In this document: positions 16,927 through 25,496 of the stretch, piece by piece
How positions within the stretch are numbered: the stretch's first letter is position 1
How the letters are laid out: the number at the start of each line of letters is the position of its first letter
Source: Phytomonospora sp040655735
Lineage (GTDB): Bacteria; Actinomycetota; Actinomycetes; Mycobacteriales; Micromonosporaceae
Direction of reading: 5' to 3'
Length of the DNA: 64,000 nt
Assembly (NCBI RefSeq): GCF_040655735.1
Contig: NZ_JBFAKK010000021.1
Location: 1 to 64,000 of the forward strand
Notes under the pieces: model-generated
Database searches by the model: none
The model's input: only the letters and a program-made list of their open reading frames with translations
What the model was told of the DNA's origin: nothing
Made by a program: the position numbers and the translations under genes

Positions 16927-19208
16927 CGCGTCACCGGTCCGGTCACACCCGCGTACGGAGCCTGCACCGGGCGTGCCGGCCGGCGCCACAGGAACACTCC
17001 GACGGCGAGCCACGCGGCCACCGGCAGGGTCGACAGTGCCCAGAAGAACGGGTTGCCCAGCGGGGAGGCCGGCATCGGCAGTGGGTCCCACAAAGGACGC
17101 TCGGTCGACCGCCCGCCGAGCCACACCTCGGCGGCACCGTCCTCGACGGTGGGCGAGAGCATGGACTCACCGACGGCGGTGCCCAGGTTCGGGTGCTCGG
17201 CGGCGAACCGTCCCTCGTCGACCGAGCGGCTCGGCACGTCGAAGAACGTGACCCCGCCGTAGATGTAGGTGGTGGTCACGATGTAGTCGCCCTGCCGGGT
17301 CCGGCGCTCGACGTTGAACTCGCCGTTCTCGTAGGACTCGACGTAGGCGTCGAACACGTCCTTCGGGTCCCAGTCCTTCCTGGCGGGCCAGGCGCTGACG
17401 TCGCCGGAGCCGATGATGTCGCTGTAGGCGGTCGTCTTCGTCTCACTGCGCAGCCGGTACCACTCGGCGGCGACGCGGCTGGCGTACACCCGCCGCAGGT
17501 CGGCGAACTCGGGCGCGGTGTTGACCGCCTTCTCGACCTTGGGCAGGATCATGTCGGCGTAGACGTCCTCGTTGAACTCGGTGTCGGCGGTGGCCTGGCC
17601 CGAGCAGCCCGCGGTGCCTCCGACGCCCTTGGATTCGAGGTACTCGCCCTCCATCTTGACCTCCAGCGGAGCGTCGAGGATGAACAGCTCGTCGCCGCCG
17701 TCCTTGACGACAGCGGTCTTGGGAACGATCCACTGCCGCATCGAGATGCACTTGGTCTCTCCGCGCAGCCTCTCCCAGTACTCCGCGCCGGTCTCGGTGT
17801 CGGGATGGATGAAGTCGGCGACGATCTTCTTCATGCCGAGGTCGGCTTCGAGGAGCACCCGGCCGGCGTCGGTGGTGCCGAACTCCTTGTCGATGATGCG
17901 GTCGGGCTCGTCGGGGTTGAGATTCACCCAGAAGGTGTCGGTGGGCAGGGCCAGCCAGGTGAAGAAGGCGTCGGCGGCCAGCTGGGCGCTCTCGCGGCCT
18001 CCGTAGGCGGTCTCGACGCCCTCGGCGGCGTCCACCGAGTAGGCGTAGTCGACGCCGGCGCCCACGCCGCCGTCGTAGGTGTCGGAGACATAGCGCAGTT
18101 CCAGGGTGGAGAAGTCGACGCCGCCGAGCTGGTCGGTCGTCATCTCGGCGTCCTCGGGGCTGGCGTAGCCGTTGTCGCGGGCGAGTTGCTCGGTCATCTC
18201 CTGGGCCTCGGCGGCCTCTTCGGGAGAGTCGGGAGAGTTCGAGAAGGCGTCCGTCGAAGGGCTGTCCGCGCCGTTTTGACCACCTGCCACGAGCGAGCCC
18301 GGGGGCGAGGTGGGGCCGGGGCCGCTCGGAGGCGCGGCTCCGCTCCCGGATTCGTCCGGCGGGTCCTTGTAAGTGTTGGGGTTGACGACCCTCTTGGGGG
18401 TGGCAGGGTAGACGAAGAACCTGGACTCGATGCCCGGGTACTCGGCGGCGAGTTCTTCCAGGCCGGTGATCCCCTTCTGGGTCGGGGGTTTCAGGAAGTA
18501 CACGTCGAGTTTCGTCGCGCCGGTTTCGACGGCGAGCTCGTAGCGGGACCTGATCTCGTCGATGTCCCAATTGCCGGACTTGGCCTCGACCAGATGGGAG
18601 TAGTTCTCGGCACCGGTGCGCAGCCCCCAGTCGGGGCGCACCTTGTTGTCGCCGCTCACTTTCGTATCGTGCTCGAAGCCCTGCGCTTTGTAGCCCTGCT
18701 TCTCACCGACGAGGATCTCGAAACCGGTGCCCTGATACGCGTTGGACGTGTTGCTCGCGTAGTTGTTCAGCCAGCCGCGCCACTTCTTCGCCCTGGCGCC
18801 GGCGGACATGCCCGCCCAGGCGGCCGCGTTCTTGGGTATCACCTGCCACTTGTACCAGCGGGTGAGCACGTGCTCGATGGTCCCCACCAGGTAGTCGTTG
18901 GCCGGCTGAGCCGACATGAGCTGAAAGATGAACTCGATCTCGTCCCAGTCGTAGACCAAGGTGCCCCAGCTGATCTCCTCGGTGTCCTTGTTCCAGGTGA
19001 GCTCGTTGGGCCAGAATCCGGCGGAGAGCACCTCGAACTCGTCCGGAACCTGGTTCGCGGGAGGTGTGAAGCCCGTGCCGATCCGGTAGGGACCGGTCGG
19101 CGCCGGTTCGGCCTGCGCCGGCGTCGGGACGACGACGTAGGCGATCGAGGCCAGCAGCAGGAGAAGCGTCAGGGCGGTCGCGGAAAGCCGTTGCAGATGC
19201 CTGTTCAT
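16923..19208 (-). CDS. Exported, membrane-anchored protein with PD-(D/E)XK nuclease-like N-terminal domain
   Basis: 761 residues. A signal peptide (1-33) ends PAQA. Residues about 60-270 carry FEILVGEKQGY, then VRPDWGLRTG (Asp193) and HLVEAKSGNWD (Glu208, Lys210). This D...ExK spacing is that of restriction-endonuclease-fold toxins. A low-complexity Gly/Pro/Ser linker (285-335) leads to a long domain (LRYVSDTYDGG, ADAFFTWLALPTDTFWVN, DAGRVLLEADLGMKK, IHPDTETGAEYWERL, YADLR-like helix and RVAAEWYRLR). That domain belongs to a conserved actinobacterial family of unknown function and contains two cysteines. One transmembrane helix (about 722-741) and a basic tail end it. Translation start has GGAAGG upstream. 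Confidence 0.75.
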   Translation of the reverse strand: MNRHLQRLSATALTLLLLLASIAYVVVPTPAQAEPAPTGPYRIGTGFTPPANQVPDEFEVLSAGFWPNELTWNKDTEEISWGTLVYDWDEIEFIFQLMSAQPANDYLVGTIEHVLTRWYKWQVIPKNAAAWAGMSAGARAKKWRGWLNNYASNTSNAYQGTGFEILVGEKQGYKAQGFEHDTKVSGDNKVRPDWGLRTGAENYSHLVEAKSGNWDIDEIRSRYELAVETGATKLDVYFLKPPTQKGITGLEELAAEYPGIESRFFVYPATPKRVVNPNTYKDPPDESGSGAAPPSGPGPTSPPGSLVAGGQNGADSPSTDAFSNSPDSPEEAAEAQEMTEQLARDNGYASPEDAEMTTDQLGGVDFSTLELRYVSDTYDGGVGAGVDYAYSVDAAEGVETAYGGRESAQLAADAFFTWLALPTDTFWVNLNPDEPDRIIDKEFGTTDAGRVLLEADLGMKKIVADFIHPDTETGAEYWERLRGETKCISMRQWIVPKTAVVKDGGDELFILDAPLEVKMEGEYLESKGVGGTAGCSGQATADTEFNEDVYADMILPKVEKAVNTAPEFADLRRVYASRVAAEWYRLRSETKTTAYSDIIGSGDVSAWPARKDWDPKDVFDAYVESYENGEFNVERRTRQGDYIVTTTYIYGGVTFFDVPSRSVDEGRFAAEHPNLGTAVGESMLSPTVEDGAAEVWLGGRSTERPLWDPLPMPASPLGNPFFWALSTLPVAAWLAVGVFLWRRPARPVQAPYAGVTGPVTR

Positions 19209-19233
19209 GTCTGCCTTCCAGATGGGTCGTGCG

Positions 19234-20124
19234 TCAACGCGTGAGGTCGTCGAGGTGCTGCCTGAGGTATCCGTCGCGCCGAAGCGAGATGCGGAGAGCG
19301 ACCACGGGCAGCGACTTGTGACGCGCCGGCCCGAGGGCCTCCAGGTATGGCTGGTCGTCGCCGCCCAGGTCGGGGTTGAGGTTCCAGCGCCCGCCGACGT
19401 TGCGGCGCAGGACCTCGCCGAGGTACCAGGCGGCCCCGTCCCGGAACACGCGGTTGGCCGGGTCCTTGAGTTCTTCCTTCGTGGGGGTCTCGCGGCGCAC
19501 CAGCTCCTGCAGGCGCGTCAGCGAGTCGGGTGAGAAGTCCCAGTTCCCGTCCGGGGAGTAGGCGGCCGTCCAGTCGCCGAAGGCGGCGGCGCGGTCGGCG
19601 AGCCAGCGGGCGAGCGGCGCGGAATCCGGGTCGGGCTGGTCGGCGTCGGTGGGCTCCTTGGCCGGACGCCATGACGGGTCGGCGCGCTTCTTCTCCTCGA
19701 CGGCGCCAAGCAGGCGGTCGTGGGCCTCGGTGAAGCGAGCGGCGTCGCGGACCTCGAATGCCCGACGCAGCAACAGCACCGGCGTGACCGGTTCGAGGCC
19801 GAGGGCCGGGTCCGCCGTGACGATCGGGGCACCACCGGGGAAGCCTTCGACAGGGGTCTCCGACCACGCCCAGGCGCCACCGGCGACACGCATCAGGGCC
19901 TCGCCCAGGTAGGCGACCGTTCCCTCGACGAGGGCTCGGTGCCGGGTCAGGGAGAGCTGCCCGGCGTCGCCGAGGGCGCCGACGAGGTGCTTCTCCAGCT
20001 CGGCGAGGGACTCACGGGAGTAATCGAAGGGGAAGCCGGTATCCCGCAGTTCCATGTCCTCCAGCACCATCAGGACGAAGAAGAGCTGTTCGTGCCATCC
20101 CCCGAGCGGCCCTGTCGCGGCCAT
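19234..20124 (-). CDS. Tandem-domain cytosolic protein, possible partner of the nuclease-like protein
   Basis: 296 residues from the ATG at 20124 (AGGGG 6 bases upstream; a TTG at 20199 would add 25 residues). There is no signal or membrane helix. It contains two related halves: FDYSRESLAELEKHLVG with VEGTVAYLGEALMRVAGGAW, and FSPDSLTRLQELVRR with FRDGAAWYLGEVLRRNVGG. A charged spacer (about 130-165) lies between. It is the first gene of the operon, 25 bases before the exported nuclease-like gene. The repeated YLGE helix pattern is seen in immunity-type families, but I cannot name one; the role is inferred from position. Confidence 0.68.
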   Translation of the reverse strand: MAATGPLGGWHEQLFFVLMVLEDMELRDTGFPFDYSRESLAELEKHLVGALGDAGQLSLTRHRALVEGTVAYLGEALMRVAGGAWAWSETPVEGFPGGAPIVTADPALGLEPVTPVLLLRRAFEVRDAARFTEAHDRLLGAVEEKKRADPSWRPAKEPTDADQPDPDSAPLARWLADRAAAFGDWTAAYSPDGNWDFSPDSLTRLQELVRRETPTKEELKDPANRVFRDGAAWYLGEVLRRNVGGRWNLNPDLGGDDQPYLEALGPARHKSLPVVALRISLRRDGYLRQHLDDLTR

Positions 20125-20201
20125 GCGAGCCCCTGTCCACGTGATCCGCTCTCGCGTCTTTTGCCGCGAAAGGCATGACTGATACCTGTCCCCACCCAAT
20201 T

Positions 20202-20230
20202 TTCTAGAGCATCTTTCTAGTTCCTGTCAA
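20202..20230 (-). promoter_or_regulatory. Sigma-70-type promoter of the nuclease-like operon
   Basis: Reading the minus strand, a perfect TTGACA (20225-20230) is followed after 17 bases by CTAGAA (20202-20207). It sits in an AT-rich patch about 80 bases before the chosen start at 20124. Consensus -35 hexamers are rare in this GC-rich window. Confidence 0.55.
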
Positions 20231-20321
20231 GGGACCGGGCCGTGAACGGACGGTGCGGATTTCACCGGACGCGGCGAGCGCGAAACGGCGGGTGCGGAGC
20301 TCGCCGGCGCCCGGGCCGTGT

Positions 20322-21191
20322 TCAGGCGTCACTCTGACGGTGGACCGCGACACCGGCGACGACCAGCGCCACACCCGCGAGATCCTGGACCGTCGGCAGC
20401 TGCGCCAGCACCAGCGCGCCGACGACCGTGGCGCTCGCCGGCAGCAGGCACAGCAGCAGCGCGAAGGTGGAGCGGCGAACGCGCGCCATGACGAGCTGGT
20501 CGGCCACGTAGGGAATCACCGAGGAGCACACGGCGACGGCGAAACCGGTGAGCAGCAGGACGGGATCGGTGAAGGCCGCCGACGCGGCCCCGATCCCGAA
20601 GGGCGTGACGATCAGCGCGGCGACGGCCATGGACGCGGCGAGTGTGTCGATCCCGCCGGCCCCCGACAGGCGCGCCGCGCGGTGGCCGAGCATCACGTAG
20701 AGCACGAACAGACCGCAGTTGGCCACGGCGAAGACGAAGCCGAGAGGTTCACCGACGACGCGGATGTCGGCGAGGACCAGTACTCCGACCGCCGCGCAGG
20801 CGAAGGCCAGCGCGTTGCGCCGAGTGCGCAGCCCGACGGCCGCGAGCGCGAGGATGCCGAGGAACTCGACGGCGCCCACAGTGGACAGCGGCAGGCGCGC
20901 GACGGCGAGGTAGAACGCCACGTTCATGGCGGCCAGCACCGCGCCCAGGCCGATGAGAGTCCACCGTTCCCCGGCCGTCGGGCGCATCCGCCACGGCCTG
21001 CGCCAGACCGCGAAGACCAGGGCGGCGCCGGCGATCCGCAGCCAGGCCACCCCGTGCTCGGGCAGTTCGGCGAACAGGAGCACGGCCAGCGCCGGCCCGA
21101 GGTAGTGGAAGACGGCGCTCGTCGCGACGAACGCGGCGACGGGCACCTTGTCGAGAGCGGATCGGTGGCCGATCGGCACGGCTCGCGTCAT
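20322..21191 (-). CDS. EamA/RhtA-type drug-metabolite exporter
   Basis: 289 residues with ten hydrophobic helices and two EamA repeats. RhtA-like features include YLGPALAVLLFAELPEHGVAWLRI-type N-terminal sequence (given here in shortened form), STVGAVEFLGILALA, and the C-terminal SSVIPYVADQLVMARV and LLPASATVVGALVL. Proteins of this branch export amino acids such as threonine or homoserine. It is divergent from an Lrp/AsnC regulator across 63 bases, a common pairing in which the regulator senses the exported amino acid. Confidence 0.88.
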   Translation of the reverse strand: MTRAVPIGHRSALDKVPVAAFVATSAVFHYLGPALAVLLFAELPEHGVAWLRIAGAALVFAVWRRPWRMRPTAGERWTLIGLGAVLAAMNVAFYLAVARLPLSTVGAVEFLGILALAAVGLRTRRNALAFACAAVGVLVLADIRVVGEPLGFVFAVANCGLFVLYVMLGHRAARLSGAGGIDTLAASMAVAALIVTPFGIGAASAAFTDPVLLLTGFAVAVCSSVIPYVADQLVMARVRRSTFALLLCLLPASATVVGALVLAQLPTVQDLAGVALVVAGVAVHRQSDA

Positions 21192-21254
21192 GAGCAGTAT
21201 CTTTCAAGCTCCAGCCCGTCGACCCAATGGCCACCTGAAGGAAGGCGAGTCCAG

Positions 21255-21755
21255 TTGCCTGTGAATTCAAGGCAGAACAGCCGAAACGCCTTCAACGGCC
21301 GGCACGAACTCCTCGACGAGGTCAACGAGCGGCTGCTGACCGAGCTGCACCGGGATCCGCGGCTGACCATGTCCGAACTCGCCCGCCGCGTTTCGATGTC
21401 GGCCCCGGCGGTGACCGAGCGCGTCCAGCGCCTGGAGCGCGCCGGGATCATCGAGGGCTTCCGCATGCTCGTCGACCCCGCAGCGCTCGGTATGCCGGTG
21501 ACCGCCTTCGTGCGCATCAAGCCCGGCCCCGGGCAGCTGCCGAAGATCGCGCAGGAGGCGCGGGACAATCCGCAGGTCTCGGAGTGCTACCGGATCACCG
21601 GCGAGGACTGCTTCCTGGCGAAGGTGCACGCCGCCTCGATCGAGCTGCTGGAGGAGGTGCTCGACCGCTTCCTGCTGTTCGGGCAGACGACGACCTCGAT
21701 CGTCGTCTCCGAACCGGTTCCCGCCCGGGAGCTGCCGGTTCGCGCCGTGCACTGA
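21255..21755 (+). CDS. Lrp/AsnC-family transcriptional regulator
   Basis: 166 residues from TTG at 21255, which has GAAGGAAGG 8-10 bases upstream; GTG at 21261 is an alternative. The helix-turn-helix is LTMSELARRVSMSAPAVTER with VQRLERAGIIEGF. The C-terminal RAM ligand-binding domain includes VTAFVRIKPGPGQLPKIAQE, VSECYRITGEDCFLAKV and a final TTTSIVVSEP. Lrp-type regulators bind amino acids and control their transport. The divergent EamA exporter is its likely target. Confidence 0.92.
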   Translation: MPVNSRQNSRNAFNGRHELLDEVNERLLTELHRDPRLTMSELARRVSMSAPAVTERVQRLERAGIIEGFRMLVDPAALGMPVTAFVRIKPGPGQLPKIAQEARDNPQVSECYRITGEDCFLAKVHAASIELLEEVLDRFLLFGQTTTSIVVSEPVPARELPVRAVH

Positions 21756-21765
21756 CCGCCGGTCC

Positions 21766-22746
21766 TCACATGTGGCCGGCCACCGCGTGCGGACGGTACG
21801 GCGCCTCCAGCGCGGCCGCTTCCTCGGCCGAGAGCCGTACGTCCACGGCCGCCAGCGCGTCCTCGACGTGGCCGATCCGTGTCGCGCCGACGATCGGCGC
21901 GGTCAGACCGCGACGGGAGAGCAGCCACGCCAGGGCGATCCTCGCCATCGGCAGCTCGCGGCGCTCCGCCACCGCCCTGACGGCGTCGACCACGTCGAAG
22001 TCGCCGTCGTCGTACATCGCGTCGGCGATCGGGTCGCCGCCGGCGCGGACCGTGCGGCGAACACCGCCGCGCTCACGACTGCCTGCCAGCAACCCGCGAG
22101 CCAGCGGGCTCCAGGGGACGAGCCCGACGCCCTGGTCGACGCACAGCGGGATCATCTCGCGCTCCTCCTCGCGGTAGACGAGGTTGTAGTGGTTCTGCAT
22201 CGAGGTGAACGCGGTCAGCCCGAGCCGCTCGGCGACGTGCTGCGCCTTGGCGAACTGCCAGGCGAACATGCTCGACGCCCCGATGTAGCGCGCGCGGCCC
22301 GAGCGCACCACCTCGTGCAGCGCCGTCATCGTCTCCTCGATCGGAGTCTCGGGATCCCAGCGGTGGATCTGGTAGAGGTCGACGTGGTCGACGCCGAGAC
22401 GGTCGAGGGACGCGTCGATCGCCGCCAGGACGTGCTTGCGCGACAGGCCCTTGTCGTTGGGGCCCTCGCCGGTCGGGTAGTACACCTTGGTGGCCAGCAC
22501 ATAGTCGTCGCGGCGCGGGAAGAACTCGCGCAACAACCTGCCGGTCACGCGCTCGCTCACGCCGCCGGAGTACATGTCGGCGGTGTCGAAGAACGTCACG
22601 CCGCCCTCGACGGCGCGGCGGACGAGCGGACGCGCGGCCTCCTCGTCGAGGATCCAGTCGCGCGCGACGGCGGCGCCGAAGCTCATCATTCCCAGGCAGA
22701 TCCGTGAGACGTTCAGGCCGCTGCGGCCGAGGCGGGTGTACTCCAT
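21766..22746 (-). CDS. Aldo/keto reductase
   Basis: 326 residues, a full-length TIM-barrel NADPH-dependent aldo-keto reductase. The catalytic set is visible: Asp54 in FFDTADMYS, Tyr59, Lys87 in LATKVYYP, and His in YQIHRWD. The coenzyme end shows LVPWSPLARGLLAG and RIGHVEDALAA. It reduces aldehydes or ketones in the cytosol; the substrate is unknown. The ATG at 22746 has GGAAGGA 7-9 bases upstream; the upstream in-frame extension lacks family sequence. It is a single gene, convergent with the Lrp gene 10 bases away. Confidence 0.92.
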   Translation of the reverse strand: MEYTRLGRSGLNVSRICLGMMSFGAAVARDWILDEEAARPLVRRAVEGGVTFFDTADMYSGGVSERVTGRLLREFFPRRDDYVLATKVYYPTGEGPNDKGLSRKHVLAAIDASLDRLGVDHVDLYQIHRWDPETPIEETMTALHEVVRSGRARYIGASSMFAWQFAKAQHVAERLGLTAFTSMQNHYNLVYREEEREMIPLCVDQGVGLVPWSPLARGLLAGSRERGGVRRTVRAGGDPIADAMYDDGDFDVVDAVRAVAERRELPMARIALAWLLSRRGLTAPIVGATRIGHVEDALAAVDVRLSAEEAAALEAPYRPHAVAGHM

Positions 22747-22869
22747 GGGGAGATCCTTCCCGGCGCGGACCGGAAGTTGAATGGGCGAATGAAGGCCGGG
22801 ACGCCCGATCGCCTTGGGTTTCAAGGCCGATGGCCCGACCCGCCTTGAGGCCCGGCAACTGGAATCCAG

Positions 22870-22922
22870 GTGCAACTCAAGAGTTGCACGTCGCCTCCCT
22901 ATGTGCAACTATGGGGTTGCAC
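22870..22922. promoter_or_regulatory. Pair of 20-bp palindromic operators
   Basis: Two palindromes share the half-site GTGCAAC: GTGCAACTCAAGAGTTGCAC (22870-22889) and GTGCAACTATGGGGTTGCAC (22903-22922). Their starts are 33 bases apart, about three helical turns. They lie 28 bases before the SRPBCC-ArsR operon. The ArsR repressor encoded second in that operon is the obvious candidate ligand. Confidence 0.8.
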
Positions 22923-22950
22923 CTGGGAACCGACGACGAAGGAGCACCCC

Positions 22951-23388
22951 GTGAACGACAACGAGATCAAGCGCGACATCCTGATCGAGGCACCCATCGA
23001 ACGGGTCTGGACACTGGTCGCCGAACCCGGCTTCTGGGTCGCCGACAAGGCCGGTCTCCCCGGCACCGCGGCCAAGGAAGGCGAGACGATGCTGGCCAAG
23101 AACACCGAGTACGGCGAGTTCCCGGTCCGCGTCGAGAAGATGGATCCACCGACCTATCTCGCCTACCGCTGGGCGAGCGCCTTCCCCGGCGAGGAACTCC
23201 GCGACGACAACAGCACCCTCGTCGAGTTCACGCTGAGCACCGAGGGGACCGGGACGCGGCTCCACGTGGTCGAGAGCGGCTTCGCCTCCCTCAGCGGATC
23301 GCCGGAGCTGCGCGGGCGGGCGCTGAGCGACAACGGCGGCGGCTGGCCCCTGGAGCTCGGGGCCCTCAAGAACCGCGCCGAACAATAG
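22951..23388 (+). CDS. SRPBCC (AHSA1-like) domain protein
   Basis: 145 residues from GTG at 22951 with AAGGAG 6 bases upstream. The START/AHSA1-like fold begins KRDILIEAPIERVWTLVAEP and continues with FPVRVEKMDPPTYLAYRW, TLVEFTLSTEGTGTRLHV, and a final Trp-containing helix. These small cavity proteins bind hydrophobic ligands. The usual start would otherwise fall inside the operators. It precedes an ArsR gene by 6 bases, a very common pair in actinobacteria. Confidence 0.88.
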   Translation: MNDNEIKRDILIEAPIERVWTLVAEPGFWVADKAGLPGTAAKEGETMLAKNTEYGEFPVRVEKMDPPTYLAYRWASAFPGEELRDDNSTLVEFTLSTEGTGTRLHVVESGFASLSGSPELRGRALSDNGGGWPLELGALKNRAEQ

Positions 23389-23394
23389 ACGCCC

Positions 23395-23751
23395 ATGACC
23401 ACCGAACAGCCCGACTCCGTTGAGCCGGTCGACGGCGTCCTCACCGCCCTGGCCGACCCGACCCGGCGCCGCCTGCTCGACCTGCTCGCCGAGCACGGCG
23501 AGGCGACCGCGACGATCCTCGCCGAGCGGCTTCCCGTCTCGCGCCAGGCCGTGGTGAAGCATCTCAACGTGCTGGCCTCGGCCGGGCTGGTCACCGGCGG
23601 CCGGGTCGGTCGCGAGATCCGCTACTCGGTGCAGCCGACCGCGCTGAACGCGACGGCCCGGTGGATGACCGCCGTCGCGGCCGACTGGGACCGGCGCCTG
23701 ACCCGGATCAAGCTCTCCGCGGAGGAACCGGAGCCGGAATCCGGGCCGTGA
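23395..23751 (+). CDS. ArsR-family repressor
   Basis: 118 residues. The winged helix reads VLTALADPTRRRLLDLLAEH, then TILAERLPVSRQAVVKHLNV and a wing GRVGREIRYSVQP. There is no metal-binding cysteine motif, so it is the non-metal type usually paired with SRPBCC proteins. It is co-transcribed with the SRPBCC gene and probably autoregulates through the palindromes at 22870-22922. Confidence 0.9.
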   Translation: MTTEQPDSVEPVDGVLTALADPTRRRLLDLLAEHGEATATILAERLPVSRQAVVKHLNVLASAGLVTGGRVGREIRYSVQPTALNATARWMTAVAADWDRRLTRIKLSAEEPEPESGP

Positions 23752-23853
23752 CCGTCCGCGGTCCCTCACCGCACTGACCACTTCTCACCGCGACCCCGCG
23801 CAGGCGGTCCAGAGCCCGGGGCCTCCCCACCGTGCCCTGAGCACGGGCCGGAG

Positions 23854-23880
23854 GGCCGGCGCGCTGTGCGAGCGCCGGCC
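23854..23880. terminator. Hairpin after the SRPBCC-ArsR unit
   Basis: A perfect 9-bp stem (GGCCGGCGC, 23854-23862, with GCGCCGGCC, 23872-23880) and a 9-base loop. It lies between the ArsR gene and the MFS gene, so the latter is likely transcribed separately. Confidence 0.55.
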
Positions 23881-23979
23881 ATCCGGCGACAGAAACCCTC
23901 GACCCCAAGCGATCCCGGCCGACAGCCTCGCCGTCGGCCGGTGCCGCCCCATGCCCACCCGAAGCGGAGGAACCCTCCC

Positions 23980-25374
23980 ATGACCACCACTCCCCCACGG
24001 TTCGACACCCGGCAGCGGCTGATCCTGCTCGTCCTGCTCGGCGCCGGATTCATGCTCTCCGTCGACTTCTCGATCCTCAACGTCGCACTGCCCGAGGCCG
24101 GCGCGGGCGTCGGCATGGAGCTCACCGCACTTCCGTGGATCACCTCCGCCTTCGCGCTGCCGGCCGCGGGCTTCACGCTCCTGTTCGGACGCCTCGGGGA
24201 CCTGTTCGGGCGCCGCCGGCTCTTCCTTACGGCCATGGCCGTGCTCACCGCGGCCTCACTGCTCGGCGGCCTCGCCTCCACCCCCGAAATGCTCCTGACC
24301 GCCCGGGCACTCCAGGGGCTGGCGACCGCGATGACGATCCCCGCCGCCCTGTCACTGCTCACCACGACCTTCACCGAGGGGGCCACGCGCGACCGCGTCC
24401 TCGGACTCAACGGCGCACTGCTCGCCGGCGGCTTCACCGTCGGGGCCCTCGCCGGCGGCACACTCGTCGGGCTGCTGAGCTGGCGGGCCGCCTTCCTCAT
24501 CAACATCCCGGTCACCGTGGCGATCCTGGTGCTCACGCCCATCCTGATCGGTGAGAGCCGGCGGACCGGACGGGTGCGGCTGGACCTGCCCGGGGCGGTC
24601 GCCGTCACCGGCGGGCTGCTCGCGGTCGTGTACGCGATCATCGAGAAGAGCGCTCCCGCCGCCGTCGCCGGGCTGCTCCTGCTGGCCGCGTTCTGGGTGA
24701 TCGAGCTGCGCTCGCCGGCGCCGCTGGCCCCGCTGCGCATTCTCCGGCGGCCCACCGTGAAGTGGGGCAACCTCGGCGGTCTCGTGGTGTTCAGCATGGG
24801 CACCGCCATGATCTTCCTGATGACGCTCTACCTGCAGAAGATCCTGGGCTTCTCGCCGTTGGTCACCGGCCTCGTCTTCGGTGTACCGGGGCTGGCGGCC
24901 GTGGCCGCCGGACCCATGGCCGGACGTCTCATCGGCCGCCACGGAAGTCGCCGGGTTCTCGCCGCCGGAATCGCCGTGCAGGGTCTGGCCACACTGCCCC
25001 TGGTCTTCCTCGGCACCGACCGCGTCGGACTCGCCGTGGCGGTTCCGGCGCTGTTCATCGCGTTCTTCGGGCACGTGACCGCCATCGTCGCCTACACCGT
25101 CACCGGCACCTCGGGACTCGCCGACGGCGAACAGGGTCTCGCCACCGGCCTCACCTCGATGACCCAGAACGTCGCCATCACCGTCGGCATCCCGATCCTC
25201 GCGGCGATCGCCGCGACCCGAACCGACGAACTCGGCGGCATCCACCTCGCCTTGAGCGTCGACGTGGCCGCGACCCTCACGGGCGCCGCGCTGGTCTGGT
25301 TCGGCCTGCGCCCGCGCGGCGACCGGCGGTCGGCCGTCCAAGCCGATGGCGACACAGTCGCTGTCGGGGCCTGA
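23980..25374 (+). CDS. MFS (DHA2-type) efflux transporter
   Basis: 464 residues with about 14 hydrophobic segments. Signatures are LSVDFSILNVALP (helix 1, DHA2 type), the A-like loop FGRLGDLFGRRRLF, and motif C-like GALLAGGFTVGALAGG. The ATG at 23980 has CGGAGG 9 bases upstream; a longer frame from 23866 is rich in Arg/Pro and not a transporter N-terminus. It probably exports small drugs or dyes using the proton gradient; its substrate is unknown. It is a single gene bounded by hairpins on both sides. Confidence 0.9.
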   Translation: MTTTPPRFDTRQRLILLVLLGAGFMLSVDFSILNVALPEAGAGVGMELTALPWITSAFALPAAGFTLLFGRLGDLFGRRRLFLTAMAVLTAASLLGGLASTPEMLLTARALQGLATAMTIPAALSLLTTTFTEGATRDRVLGLNGALLAGGFTVGALAGGTLVGLLSWRAAFLINIPVTVAILVLTPILIGESRRTGRVRLDLPGAVAVTGGLLAVVYAIIEKSAPAAVAGLLLLAAFWVIELRSPAPLAPLRILRRPTVKWGNLGGLVVFSMGTAMIFLMTLYLQKILGFSPLVTGLVFGVPGLAAVAAGPMAGRLIGRHGSRRVLAAGIAVQGLATLPLVFLGTDRVGLAVAVPALFIAFFGHVTAIVAYTVTGTSGLADGEQGLATGLTSMTQNVAITVGIPILAAIAATRTDELGGIHLALSVDVAATLTGAALVWFGLRPRGDRRSAVQADGDTVAVGA

Positions 25375-25381
25375 GGGCCGG

Positions 25382-25468
25382 ATCGGCGGCGGTGGGAGGC
25401 CCACCACCTTCCGCCGATGTGACGAGACCGAAACGCGCCCCCGGCCCCGATTCGGGCCGAAGGCGCGT
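25382..25468. terminator. Two successive hairpins between convergent genes
   Basis: Hairpin one pairs ATCGGCGG (25382-25389) with CCGCCGAT (25411-25418) and GGTGG with CCACC inside it. Hairpin two pairs ACGCGCC (25433-25439) with GGCGCGT (25462-25468) and GGCCC with GGGCC. They separate the MFS gene from the end of the glycan locus. Confidence 0.7.
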
Positions 25469-25496
25469 CACCTCACCGCTCTTCGAACGCGCGCGA

